This document shows positions 42,011 through 50,689 of a stretch of DNA of 64,000 bases, one piece after another. The first letter of the stretch is position 1. Each line of letters starts with the position of its first letter. The translations under genes and the position numbers were made by a program. Source of the DNA: Anaerocolumna xylanovorans DSM 12503 (lineage in GTDB: Bacteria; Bacillota; Clostridia; Lachnospirales; Lachnospiraceae). The notes under the pieces were generated by a model. The model made no database searches. It had not been told where the DNA came from and was given only the letters and a program-made list of their open reading frames with translations. The stretch spans positions 59,595 through 123,594 of the forward strand of contig NZ_FRFD01000008.1 in NCBI RefSeq assembly GCF_900143645.1. Direction: 5' to 3'.

Positions 42011-43053
42011 AAGCAGCAGTATTTTACGGAATTGAGGATATTAGAATAGAGGAACGGGAAATACCGCACATTGGTCCGGATGAATATTTAATCAAAGTCA
42101 AAGCGGCAGCTATTTGCGGTTCAGAGTTAAGAACCTATTTGCATGGTCATGCAAAAATTAAGGAACCCCAAATATTGGGCCATGAATTTGCCGGAGAAGT
42201 TGTAGAAATCGGAGAAAATATTAGAGGTCTTACTGTAGGCGAACGTGTCAGCGTTCATCCCGGAATTCCCTGCGGACATTGTTATTACTGTGATCAGGGA
42301 TATCAAAACCTGTGTGAGGAACGTAAAAATATCAGTATACACTATCCCGGAGCTTTTGCGGAATATGTCAAAATACCAGGTAAGACATTGGAGCTGGGAA
42401 CCTGTGTGAAGATTCCTGAAAACATTCCTTATGAAGTTGCCGCCTTGGGCGACCCTGTAGTATCTGCTTTAAACGGGGAAGAAATGATTGATGCCAGACT
42501 GGGTGACAGCATATTAATCCTGGGCTGCGGCCCCATTGGTATGCTTCATGCCATGGTAGCAAGGCTAAAAGGTGCTTCCACCATTATTCTGGCAAACCGT
42601 TCAAGAAACCGTCTTGAGTTGGCAAAAGAAAGAAATCTGGCTGATTACTATTTTTGCCTGGAAAGTGACGGCGACCTCAAAGAGTTTGTGAAGAAGGTGA
42701 CAGGTGGCAGAGGACCAAATAAGGTTGTGGTTGCAAATACTTCCAAGGCTTCCGCAAAACAGGGAGTAGAAGTAGTTGCCAAGGGAGGATTAGTCCAGCT
42801 CTTTGCCGGATTTCCCAAAGATAATCCCTTTTTGGACCTTGACGGGAATTTGATTCACTATAATCAGCTGACCGTATCCTCTTCCTATGGTTCCACGCCC
42901 AGGCAGTTTCAGTTGGCAGAGAAGTTATTGTTTGAGGGAAAGATAGATGGAGCCAGTTTAATAACACATCGCCTTCCTTTGGATGAAATCAACAAAGGTT
43001 TTGAGTTAATGAAGTCCGGTGAAGCTTTAAAAGTAATCTTAACATACGAATAA
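42007..43053 (+). CDS. Zinc-dependent polyol/sugar dehydrogenase (galactitol-1-phosphate dehydrogenase-like)
   Basis: A 348-aa medium-chain dehydrogenase. The catalytic Cys (AAAICGSELRTY) and His-Glu (LGHEFAGEVV) are present, as are the structural zinc Cys residues (CGHCYYCDQGYQNLC) and the nucleotide-binding ILGCGPIGMLHA. It resembles GatD, which oxidises galactitol 1-phosphate, and neighbours galactitol-type EIIB and EIIC genes. Oxidation of the phosphorylated polyol after uptake is the simplest role. Confidence 0.83.
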   Translation: MKAAVFYGIEDIRIEEREIPHIGPDEYLIKVKAAAICGSELRTYLHGHAKIKEPQILGHEFAGEVVEIGENIRGLTVGERVSVHPGIPCGHCYYCDQGYQNLCEERKNISIHYPGAFAEYVKIPGKTLELGTCVKIPENIPYEVAALGDPVVSALNGEEMIDARLGDSILILGCGPIGMLHAMVARLKGASTIILANRSRNRLELAKERNLADYYFCLESDGDLKEFVKKVTGGRGPNKVVVANTSKASAKQGVEVVAKGGLVQLFAGFPKDNPFLDLDGNLIHYNQLTVSSSYGSTPRQFQLAEKLLFEGKIDGASLITHRLPLDEINKGFELMKSGEALKVILTYE

Positions 43054-43066
43054 GGAGGAAAAAGTT

Positions 43067-43351
43067 ATGAGGAAAAAAGTATATACAGTATGCGGGTCAG
43101 GAGTTGCAACTTCCGTAATGTGCGCACAAAAAATCAGTGATTACTGTAAAAAGAACGGAATTGATGCAGAAGTAACTCCAATATCTTTTGGGCAGTTATC
43201 CGGTGGAAATGTTAAGGCGGATCTGATTGTTTCTGTGAATTCAAAGGTGGAACAGAAAGGGGATATACCGGTAATAAGCGGAATTACTCTTTTGACAGGA
43301 ATGGGGCAGGAGCAGACATTGCAAAAGATTGTTGAAATCTTAAAGAAATAA
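43067..43351 (+). CDS. PTS EIIB subunit (galactitol-type), second copy
   Basis: A 94-aa EIIB with the phosphocysteine loop TVCGSGVATSVMC. It lies immediately before the EIIC gene and so is most probably the EIIB that phosphorylates the transported substrate. AAGGAGG precedes its start. It differs from the other EIIB of the operon. Confidence 0.87.
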   Translation: MRKKVYTVCGSGVATSVMCAQKISDYCKKNGIDAEVTPISFGQLSGGNVKADLIVSVNSKVEQKGDIPVISGITLLTGMGQEQTLQKIVEILKK

Positions 43352-43369
43352 TCAGGGAGGAAAAAGGAG

Positions 43370-44713
43370 ATGGATATTTTACTTAATGTAGTGAATTATA
43401 TTGTGAATTTGGGGGCAGCCGTATTTTTGCCGGTTATTATGTTTATCATAGGGTTGATTTTTGGATTAAAGCCCGGAAAAAGTTTCCGTTCCGGTTTAAT
43501 GTTAGGCATTGCTTTTACAGCAATCAGTACCTTTATATCAGCACTTTTGGTAGGGCAGATTGCCCCTGCGGCACAATCGGCGATTGAGAGAGCCGGTTCC
43601 AATCTGCAATACATGGATGTGGGCTGGACAGCCGCTTCTATGATAAGCTGGGCATGGCCTTTTGCGGCAACCATATTCCCATTGCAGATTGTTATTAACT
43701 TATTGATGCTGTGGTTAAAATGGACAGATACACTGAATGTGGATTTGTGGAATGTATGGACCAAAATCTTCATTGCTGCTGTAACCTATATTTTTACCGG
43801 CAACCTTATAGTGGCTTATATAGTGGCAGCCGTTGTAATTGTTATTGAATTGAAGTTGGGAGATTTTACGGCAGAGCGTATTCAAAAATCAACAGGAATT
43901 CCTGATGTAACCTGTACTCATTCAGGTATGATGAGCTTGCTTCCGGTAATGCCTCTTATCTGGCTGATTGACCGTATTCCCGGATTAAAAGATAAGAAAT
44001 TTGATGCGGAATCCTTAAAGAATAAAATGGGTTTCTTAGGAGAACCGGCTGTGCTTGGTTTAATAATGGGTATTATTATGGGACTGCTTGGAGGTTATAA
44101 TGTGGCAGATACTTTAAAGCTTGCGATAAAGGTTGCGGCAGTTATGATTGTTTTACCCCGTCTGGCATCCTTATTCTCCGAAGCATTGATGCCCATATCA
44201 GAAGCGGCAGCTCAATTTATGCAGAAGAGATTTCCAGGAAGAAAGTGCTATATCGGGCTGGATTGGCCGATATTAACTGCCAATCCTGCAGTGGTTACTT
44301 CCTCTGTCTTACTGATTCCGGTTCTGATTATATTAGCATTGATTTTACCTGGAAATAAGACTCTCCCTTTTGGTGATGTAGCCAATTTTGCCTGCCTTGT
44401 GATTGGACCGGCCATTTTATTTGGAGGAGATATTATAAAGACCTGTATTGCCAGCATCCCTATTCTGACCGTTACCCTATATGCATCCACCGCCATTGGA
44501 CCGACCTTTACAAAGCTTGCACAGAATGTGGGATTTGCCTTTCCGGAAGGCTCTGCTTCCATTACATACCTTAAAGCAGGCCCCGTTATCTGGGCTACTT
44601 TTGAAGGGGTATTAGGACACTGGTATATTGCAATACCCCTGGTGATTCTTTTTGCATTTAGTTTTGTGATTTTAAAGAAGAGCTATACAAATACACTTAA
44701 AGCAGAAGAATAG
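43370..44713 (+). CDS. PTS EIIC permease, galactitol family (GatC-like)
   Basis: A 447-aa membrane protein with about ten to twelve hydrophobic segments, of the GatC type (NLGAAVFLPVIMFIIGLIFG, WAWPFAATIFPLQIVINLLM, GFLGEPAVLGLIMGIIMGLL, GLDWPILTANPAVVTSSVLL). It is the translocating unit of the transporter. Substrate specificity within this family (galactitol, other polyols, aldonic acids) cannot be read from the sequence alone. Confidence 0.9.
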   Translation: MDILLNVVNYIVNLGAAVFLPVIMFIIGLIFGLKPGKSFRSGLMLGIAFTAISTFISALLVGQIAPAAQSAIERAGSNLQYMDVGWTAASMISWAWPFAATIFPLQIVINLLMLWLKWTDTLNVDLWNVWTKIFIAAVTYIFTGNLIVAYIVAAVVIVIELKLGDFTAERIQKSTGIPDVTCTHSGMMSLLPVMPLIWLIDRIPGLKDKKFDAESLKNKMGFLGEPAVLGLIMGIIMGLLGGYNVADTLKLAIKVAAVMIVLPRLASLFSEALMPISEAAAQFMQKRFPGRKCYIGLDWPILTANPAVVTSSVLLIPVLIILALILPGNKTLPFGDVANFACLVIGPAILFGGDIIKTCIASIPILTVTLYASTAIGPTFTKLAQNVGFAFPEGSASITYLKAGPVIWATFEGVLGHWYIAIPLVILFAFSFVILKKSYTNTLKAEE

Positions 44714-44723
44714 AGGACAGAAC

Positions 44724-46358
44724 ATGGAAAGAGCAATTGACAGATTAGAGCCTTTTCAAAGAGCTATTTCAAAAGCACATTTAGCAGCAGCAGGAATTTC
44801 TCTTGAATCCCTGGATAAAAAGCCCCTGATTGCCATAGCCAACAGCTGGAATGAGGTATGTCCCGGGCACGAACCGCTAAGGCAGCTTGCGGGCGAAGTA
44901 AAAAAGGGTATACTGGAAGCAGGAGGAGAGCCCATTGAATTCAATACCATCGCCATGTGTGATGGTATTGCACAGGGGCATTCCGGAATGCGGTACTGTC
45001 TGCCTCACAGAGAGATTATTACAGACTCCATTGAGGCAATGGTAATAGGAGAAGGTGTATTTGACGGAATTGTATTTTTAGGTGCCTGTGATAAGATTAT
45101 CCCGGGAATGCTAAATGCAGCCGCCAGAATTAATCTGCCTTCTATTGTGGTTACTGCCGGACCCTGTTATTCAAAAATAAAGCCCAGTGAATCCAAAGAA
45201 CTAAGGCAGAGGTTTTTAAGGGGAGAAATTACCGAGCGGGAATTAATTAATGGAACCTTGGATTATTATACAGGCCCCGGTATTTGTCCGTTTCTTGGGA
45301 CGGCAAATACCATGGGAGCTTTGTGTGAATCTCTCGGAATGATGCTCCCGGGAGGAAGTCTTATTCCTTCTTCTACCAGCATGCGAAGGTTTCAGGCAAG
45401 GGAATCCGGGGCAGTGCTTATGAAGCTGGTGGAAAAAGGTATTCGGCCCAGCCGGATTATGACAAAGGATGCCTTAGAAAATACGATTATTTTATTGAGT
45501 GCAATCGGCGGTTCCCTAAATGCCTTAATTCATTTGCCTGCTCTGGCAGCAGAACTGGGTATTGCTCTGGAATGGGATGATTTTTCTGAAATTACATCAA
45601 AAACTCCGGTATTATGCGGAATTGTACCAAATGGAGATAAAACAGTAGTAGATCTTCACTATGCAGGAGGTATACCGGCAGTATTAAAGGAATTGGAATC
45701 GGTTTTACATACAGAAGCATTAAATGTGAACGGATTAACTCTTGGAGAAATAGTACGGAACGCAAAACCAGGAGATCCCTCTATTATTCACAGTATGGAG
45801 AATCCTCTTGCAAAAGCGGACGGAATTCAGGTCCTCTATGGAAATCTTGCACCGGAAGGTGCTTTGGTAAAGACATCTGCAGTGCCGGAAGAAGTAAAAA
45901 TATTTGAAGGAACCGCAAGAGTATTTAACAGTGAAGAGGAATGCTATGAAGCCTTTCATGAAAAGAAAATAAAGACGGGAGATGCCGTAATCGTCCGTTA
46001 TGAGGGCCCTAAAGGCGGCCCCGGGATGAAGGAGCTGCACCGGATTACCGAGATTATTAAAAGCATTCCCAGGACAGCGGTTATTACCGACGGAAGATTC
46101 TCCGGTGCCAGCGGAGGGCTAAGTATTGGCTATCTTTGCCCGGAAGCAGCAGAGGCAGGTCCGATTGCATTAATAAAAGACGGAGATAAAATTCAGGTAG
46201 ATTTATATAAGGGGACTTTAAAGGCAGAGGTTACAGATGAGGAAATGGCAAAGAGAAGAGAAGAATGGAAGCCTGTTGTGAAAAATGGGGAAAAGGGCCT
46301 TTTAGCAAGGTATGCCAAACTTTCTAATTCTGCAAAGCTGGGAGCTTCATTTCGCTAA
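44724..46358 (+). CDS. IlvD/Edd family sugar-acid dehydratase
   Basis: A 544-aa iron-sulfur dehydratase of the dihydroxyacid/phosphogluconate dehydratase family. The family Cys residues appear in AMCDGIAQGHSGM, GACDKIIPGML and TGPGICPFLGTANTM, and the C-terminal signature is ITDGRFSGASGGLSIGY. IlvD normally acts in branched-chain amino-acid synthesis, but a gene inside a sugar operon with a KDPG-type aldolase more likely dehydrates an aldonic acid or its phosphate. It is the second dehydratase of the operon, from a different fold than the galactonate-type enzyme. Confidence 0.83.
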   Translation: MERAIDRLEPFQRAISKAHLAAAGISLESLDKKPLIAIANSWNEVCPGHEPLRQLAGEVKKGILEAGGEPIEFNTIAMCDGIAQGHSGMRYCLPHREIITDSIEAMVIGEGVFDGIVFLGACDKIIPGMLNAAARINLPSIVVTAGPCYSKIKPSESKELRQRFLRGEITERELINGTLDYYTGPGICPFLGTANTMGALCESLGMMLPGGSLIPSSTSMRRFQARESGAVLMKLVEKGIRPSRIMTKDALENTIILLSAIGGSLNALIHLPALAAELGIALEWDDFSEITSKTPVLCGIVPNGDKTVVDLHYAGGIPAVLKELESVLHTEALNVNGLTLGEIVRNAKPGDPSIIHSMENPLAKADGIQVLYGNLAPEGALVKTSAVPEEVKIFEGTARVFNSEEECYEAFHEKKIKTGDAVIVRYEGPKGGPGMKELHRITEIIKSIPRTAVITDGRFSGASGGLSIGYLCPEAAEAGPIALIKDGDKIQVDLYKGTLKAEVTDEEMAKRREEWKPVVKNGEKGLLARYAKLSNSAKLGASFR

Positions 46359-46381
46359 AGTTTCCAAGGAGGGATATCATT

Positions 46382-47224
46382 GTGACCAGAGCTGATACAA
46401 GGAAAATCAAATTAATCGGTCTTGACTTGGATGGAACTCTACTAAATGGGAAAAAGCAGATTACGGACCGTTCAAAAGAAGCCATGAAAAAGGCAATTGA
46501 AAAAGGAGTATTCATTGTGCCGGCAACAGGACGTCCACTGAATGGAGTTCCCAGGGAGGTTCTTGAATTTCCGGGAATAAAATATGTTTTGACTGTAAAT
46601 GGAGCAAGAATAACGGATATAAAGCAAAATAAAATTCTATACGAAGTGCTGACTCCCATGGAAACTGTATGGAAGATAAAAGAAATCTTTGACCGTTACG
46701 ACACCATGCAGGAAGTTTATTTTGACGGAGTCGGATATGCAAGAGAAGATTTATTAAGAAAGATAACGGAGTACGAATCGCGGCCGGGAATGGCCGAATA
46801 TATTACCGCAACCAGGGTTCGTGTTAAGAGTATTGAAGAAAAATTAAGAGAGATGAACCGTCCGGTGGATAAAGTTCAGGCATTTTTTAAGAGAGAAGAA
46901 GAAAAACAAAAAGCCTGGGAGGAATTAAAAATGATTCCTCACCTGGAGGTAACCACTGCTGGAAAAAGGAATATAGAAGTTAGCAGAGAAGGTGTTAACA
47001 AAGGGGCTGGACTTTTAAAGCTGGGAGAAATGCTGGGAATAAAAAGGGACGAAATTATGGCTTGCGGAGATGAGATAAATGATTTGGTTATGCTGCGGGA
47101 AATAGGATTTGCCGTTGCCATGGGAAATTCACCGGATATAGTAAAAGCTGCGGCAGATTATATCACAGAAACCAATGAAGAAGATGGAGTTGCAAAAGCA
47201 ATAGAACGCTTTGTATTAAAATAA
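46382..47224 (+). CDS. HAD-superfamily (Cof-type) phosphatase
   Basis: A 280-aa Cof-type HAD hydrolase with GTG start after AAGGAGGG. The nucleophile motif is GLDLDGTLLNG. The cap domain is of the C2 type, and motif IV is ACGDEINDLVMLREIG. Such enzymes dephosphorylate sugar phosphates. As the last gene of the operon it may remove phosphate from an intermediate or relieve sugar-phosphate accumulation. Confidence 0.82.
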   Translation: MTRADTRKIKLIGLDLDGTLLNGKKQITDRSKEAMKKAIEKGVFIVPATGRPLNGVPREVLEFPGIKYVLTVNGARITDIKQNKILYEVLTPMETVWKIKEIFDRYDTMQEVYFDGVGYAREDLLRKITEYESRPGMAEYITATRVRVKSIEEKLREMNRPVDKVQAFFKREEEKQKAWEELKMIPHLEVTTAGKRNIEVSREGVNKGAGLLKLGEMLGIKRDEIMACGDEINDLVMLREIGFAVAMGNSPDIVKAAADYITETNEEDGVAKAIERFVLK

Positions 47225-47232
47225 GCAAAAGT

Positions 47233-47280
47233 AACCGGTGTATTGGTTCAGATATTCTGAGCTTTACACCGGTTATTTAT
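47233..47280 (+). terminator. Terminator at the end of the PTS/sugar-acid operon
   Basis: AACCGGTGTA (47233-47242) pairs with TACACCGGTT (47265-47274), followed by ATTTATAT. The stem is strong but the T-tract is weak. Confidence 0.65.
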
Positions 47281-47605
47281 ATCACATTATAGAAAATTAT
47301 GGGTTTTTAGGGAATCTAATTTAATAAATTTGCATTCTGAATTAGAAATTATATTGGATATTAACAAGGAAATAGCAGCAACTTAAGATAAAAAGGAAAT
47401 GGGTTTATTCTAAGCACTCTTCTACTAGGAGGTGCTTTTTTGATGCAAAAAATTAATAATCAAAAGGATATTGTTGATGTTCTTACCATTGCCTCCAGTT
47501 ATAATGCTTAATTACATTTTGCTTTTTCAAATAAATTTTTTTGGCTGTCTGGTTTTTATGATTATAAAATTGAAATGTAATTATAATAATAGTGTAGCTA
47601 TTAAA
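47281..47605. other. AT-rich intergenic region with possible gene remnants
   Basis: No full gene fits. AGGAGGTG at 47429 is followed by a short frame starting MQKINNQKDIVDVLTIASSY that stops after 22 codons, and upstream a frame contains NLHSELEIILDINKEIA before a stop. Both could be decayed coding sequence; I assign neither. Confidence 0.35.
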
Positions 47606-47610
47606 ATTAG

Positions 47611-47639
47611 TTGACAAATGGCTTTTAATAGCGTATCAT
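47611..47639 (+). promoter_or_regulatory. Promoter of the SGNH hydrolase gene
   Basis: TTGACA (47611-47616) and TATCAT (47634-47639) with a 17-bp spacer. Confidence 0.75.
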
Positions 47640-47687
47640 ATAGTAATAATAACTACATTAAATCGTATTTGAAAGAAGGTAAAGAGA

Positions 47688-48401
47688 ATGCTGGAGAAAA
47701 TGGTAAATATAGGAGTGTTTGGAGATTCGATACTGAAAGGAATACAGATTAATCCGGTGAGTAAAAAGTATTATGTGAACAATACTATTGATATAGAAAT
47801 CTTAAGCAAAAAGTACCCAATACAAATACAAAACTATTCAAGCTTTGGATGTACTGTAAAAAAAGGCAGTGATTTACTTAGAAAAAGATTGGAAAAAAAT
47901 ATAGGATGCAATGCAATTGTCATGGATTATGGTGGAAATGATTGTGATTATAATTGGAAGGCAATTTCGGAAAATCCGGGAGGTAATTATTCACCTAACA
48001 CGCCAATAGAGCTTTTTTCAGAAATATATTGTGGTATCATTGATACATTGAAGAAAAAAGGTATTTTGCCTATATTAACTACTCTGCCACCATTAGAGCC
48101 ACAAAGTTTTTTTGACTGGTTTTGCAGAAATTTAAATAAAAAGAACATACTTATGTGGCTTGGTGATATTAATAACATTTACTTTCACCAGGAAAGTTAC
48201 TCAAGGGTAATTGAAAAAATTGCTTTGGAAACACAAGTTCCGTTAATTGATTTAAGAGGAGCATTTTTGAAAGCCGGGAATATAAAGGAGTTGCTTTGCG
48301 AGGATGGAACACATCCAAATACTTCAGGTCAAAAAATCATAGCATCATCTTTTGAAAATTTTGCAAAGGAATTTATAGATACCGGATATAATCTGATTTG
48401 A
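47688..48401 (+). CDS. SGNH/GDSL hydrolase
   Basis: A 237-aa esterase or acylhydrolase-like protein with the four SGNH blocks: FGDSILKG (Ser), GCTVKKG (Gly), YGGNDCD (Asn) and the C-terminal CEDGTHPNTSG (Asp-His). It has no signal peptide, so it is cytoplasmic. The family includes lipases, arylesterases and carbohydrate acetylesterases; the substrate is unknown. It has its own promoter and terminator, stands alone, and is somewhat AT-rich. Confidence 0.85.
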   Translation: MLEKMVNIGVFGDSILKGIQINPVSKKYYVNNTIDIEILSKKYPIQIQNYSSFGCTVKKGSDLLRKRLEKNIGCNAIVMDYGGNDCDYNWKAISENPGGNYSPNTPIELFSEIYCGIIDTLKKKGILPILTTLPPLEPQSFFDWFCRNLNKKNILMWLGDINNIYFHQESYSRVIEKIALETQVPLIDLRGAFLKAGNIKELLCEDGTHPNTSGQKIIASSFENFAKEFIDTGYNLI

Positions 48402-48488
48402 TTTATTTTACCCGTATCGAGGGTACACAGAAAGGGAAGTAAACAAAATATCAGAGTGAATGCAGGCCGTCATCAGGTGAAAATCTGT

Positions 48489-48531
48489 GAGGCTATGTTC
48501 TTTCTTTATTGAAAAGCATAGCCTCTTTTTT
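48489..48531 (+). terminator. Terminator after the SGNH hydrolase gene
   Basis: GAGGCTATG (48489-48497) and CATAGCCTC (48517-48525) form a 9-bp stem followed by TTTTTT. Confidence 0.88.
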
Positions 48532-48592
48532 ATTGTCTGGTATAACTGGTGCCAGAATATAAATAGTACAAATTAAATATGGAAAGTTCCTA

Positions 48593-49528
48593 TTATATTA
48601 AAGTAAGATTCAAAGACAATGAATCTCTAAGTTGTTTTGCATCGCTGATCGGGGGAAGTCCAAACATGCGGGCATATTCCCGGCTGAATTGGGAGGGGCT
48701 TTCATAACCTACCTGAAATCCAACATCCGCAGCATCCATAGAATCGGTCAGTAACAAACGGCGTGCTTCCTGGAGTCTTATCATTTTTTGATATTGCAAG
48801 GGACTCATGGCAGTTACCCGTTTAAATTGGCTATGCAAAGATGACGTGCTCATGTTCGCTTTTGCTGCTAATTCTTCAATACGCAGCGGTTTAGCATAAT
48901 CATCATTGATGAGTTTAATGATTTTTCCGATGGAGTGGGCATGGCTGCCGTTGATAGCAAATTGCTTAATGATATTTCTGTGATCATTCTGTAAGACCCG
49001 ATAAAGGATTTCACGGGTAACCAGAGGGGAGAGCACAGGAATATCCTTCGGGGTATCCAAAAGACGCACAAGCCTAAGAACTGCATCCAGCAAAGCGGCA
49101 TTTGTTTCGTTGACTACAAGTCCCCGTCCCGAATCCGTTTTGCTGTTCCATATCTGGTCAGATTCCTTCACAATATCCAAAATCTGATCTGTACGGAAAC
49201 TAATCTGAACACACAGGTAGGGCTTCTGCAGAGTAGCCTCGATAATCCGGCCTACAATAGGCAAGTGAACCGAGGATACAAGATAGGAGGAGGCATTGTA
49301 TTGATGGGTTTCATCACCCAACATCACAATCTTAGAGCCTTGTGCAATCACAATTAAGGACGGTTCATAGATAGAATGCAAATGTTCCGATACATTGGAG
49401 GCACGAAGCAACTGCAATGTTGGTATGAGTGTATGCTGCTTTCCGTCAGCAGGAGCATGTTTGCTGATTAGTGAAGCCAGCTCTTTCTGATATTCTATAA
49501 GATTATTATTTGTATTTTCTCTTTCCAT
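48593..49528 (-). CDS. AraC-family transcriptional regulator
   Basis: A 311-aa regulator with an N-terminal AraC_N/cupin-like ligand-binding part (HLHSIYEPSLIVIAQGSKIVM) and a C-terminal pair of helix-turn-helix motifs (LRIEELAAKANMSTSSLHSQFK and AADVGFQVGYESPSQFSREYARMFG). The start ATG follows GAAGGAG on the minus strand. It lies divergently from the SDR oxidoreductase gene and probably activates it in response to a small ligand. Confidence 0.88.
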   Translation of the reverse strand: MERENTNNNLIEYQKELASLISKHAPADGKQHTLIPTLQLLRASNVSEHLHSIYEPSLIVIAQGSKIVMLGDETHQYNASSYLVSSVHLPIVGRIIEATLQKPYLCVQISFRTDQILDIVKESDQIWNSKTDSGRGLVVNETNAALLDAVLRLVRLLDTPKDIPVLSPLVTREILYRVLQNDHRNIIKQFAINGSHAHSIGKIIKLINDDYAKPLRIEELAAKANMSTSSLHSQFKRVTAMSPLQYQKMIRLQEARRLLLTDSMDAADVGFQVGYESPSQFSREYARMFGLPPISDAKQLRDSLSLNLTLI

Positions 49529-49693
49529 TCAAGTCTCCTTCCTCACTTGTTCATATAAGAAATATGTCACGATTATATCATGTAATGTAGGATTAGGCAA
49601 TGATGGGCTAAGAATAGGCTACCGTATAAGACGGTTTTAAGAATATAATGTGCTTACAAACAATTTAATATTAAAATTTAAGGAGGAATTTTT

Positions 49694-50434
49694 ATGATGA
49701 AAAATACAAATGCACGTGTTGCCCTGATTACCGGGGGGTCGGGTGGTATTGGCCGCGCCGTTGCCGAGCGCCTCGCTATGGATGGAATCGCTGTCGGAGT
49801 GCATTATGCCGGCAACAAGTCCAAAGCCGACGAGACTGTTTCCGCAATTACCGCCGCAGGAGGCAAGGCAATTGCCGTCGGCGGCGACGTGGCAGAAGAG
49901 AAAGATATGTCAGCTGCTTTTGATGCAGTTGATGCGGCATTTGGCGGCATTGATGTCGTAGTCAACACAGCTGGTATCATGCTGCTGTCGCCGATTGCGA
50001 CATTGAACCTTGATGACCTCGACCGGATGCACCGCACCAACATCCGCGGTACCTTCGTGGTTTCCCAGCAGGCCGCGCGGCGAGTGCGCAGCGGCGGTGC
50101 GATTATCAACTTCTCCACTTCGGTCACCCGTCTTCAATTTCCGAGCTACGGTGCTTATGCGGCAAGTAAGGGTGCGGTGGAAGCCATGACACTGATACTG
50201 GCCCGTGAACTGCGTGGCAAAGATATCACAGTAAACGCAGTAGCTCCGGGTCCGACCGCAACTCCGCTGTTTCTCAATGGTAAAGACGAAGCTGCGATCG
50301 AATATCTTTCCAAGGCTGCCCCGATGGAGCGTCTTGGTACCCCAAAGGACATTGCGGAAGCGGTTGCCTTCCTTGCCGGTCCGGCCCGCTGGGTCAATGG
50401 GCAGGTGCTCTTTGCCAATGGCGGATTGGGATGA
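49694..50434 (+). CDS. SDR family NAD(P)-dependent oxidoreductase
   Basis: A 246-aa short-chain dehydrogenase with the cofactor motif TGGSGGIG, NTAGIM, catalytic Ser in NFSTSVTR, the YxxxK pair YAASK, and PGPTATPLF. AAGGAGG precedes it. Base composition is striking: one 60-base line early in the gene is 65% GC, against about 40% for the window, and codons such as GCC, CGC and CTC dominate. The first codons are AT-rich like the host. Together with the AraC neighbour this suggests acquisition from a GC-rich donor. The substrate is unknown. Confidence 0.88.
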   Translation: MMKNTNARVALITGGSGGIGRAVAERLAMDGIAVGVHYAGNKSKADETVSAITAAGGKAIAVGGDVAEEKDMSAAFDAVDAAFGGIDVVVNTAGIMLLSPIATLNLDDLDRMHRTNIRGTFVVSQQAARRVRSGGAIINFSTSVTRLQFPSYGAYAASKGAVEAMTLILARELRGKDITVNAVAPGPTATPLFLNGKDEAAIEYLSKAAPMERLGTPKDIAEAVAFLAGPARWVNGQVLFANGGLG

Positions 50435-50485
50435 GTGTACTTTTAACATCCTAAGTTAAGCAGCTGCCAAAGAATCAAAGGGGCA

Positions 50486-50531
50486 CTGCAAAATAGGTAA
50501 GCGGTCACCTATTTTGCAGCGGCTCTTTTTT
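50486..50531 (+). terminator. Terminator after the SDR gene
   Basis: CTGCAAAATAGGT (50486-50498) and ACCTATTTTGCAG (50507-50519) form a perfect 13-bp stem, followed by CTCTTTTTTC. Confidence 0.9.
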
Positions 50532-50624
50532 CTTGAAAAAATAAAAACAGCAGATTCTGGGATTCCTGTTGCGAAGAACGGAATATCGGAATTGTTCATG
50601 GCTGCTAATTAAAAAATATTTTAC

Positions 50625-50673
50625 TTGACAAAGACTTCCTACAAGTGTAATCTTGAATGAGACTACAAATGTA
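50625..50673 (+). promoter_or_regulatory. Promoter and twin BlaI-type operators
   Basis: TTGACA (50625-50630) and TAATCT (50648-50653) have a 17-bp spacer. TACAAGTGTA (50640-50649) and TACAAATGTA (50664-50673) fit the BlaI/MecI palindrome TACAnnTGTA; the first overlaps the -10 and the second lies near the transcription start. Confidence 0.85.
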
Positions 50674-50689
50674 GGAAGGAGGAGGCGAA

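Noticed and set aside
47429..47510. A 22-codon frame with a good ribosome binding site
   Set aside because: It is too short to assign, matches no family I know, and lies in AT-rich debris.
49804..50449. Long minus-strand and frame-shifted open frames across the SDR gene
   Set aside because: High GC lowers stop-codon frequency, so open frames appear by chance; only the plus-strand SDR frame has family motifs.
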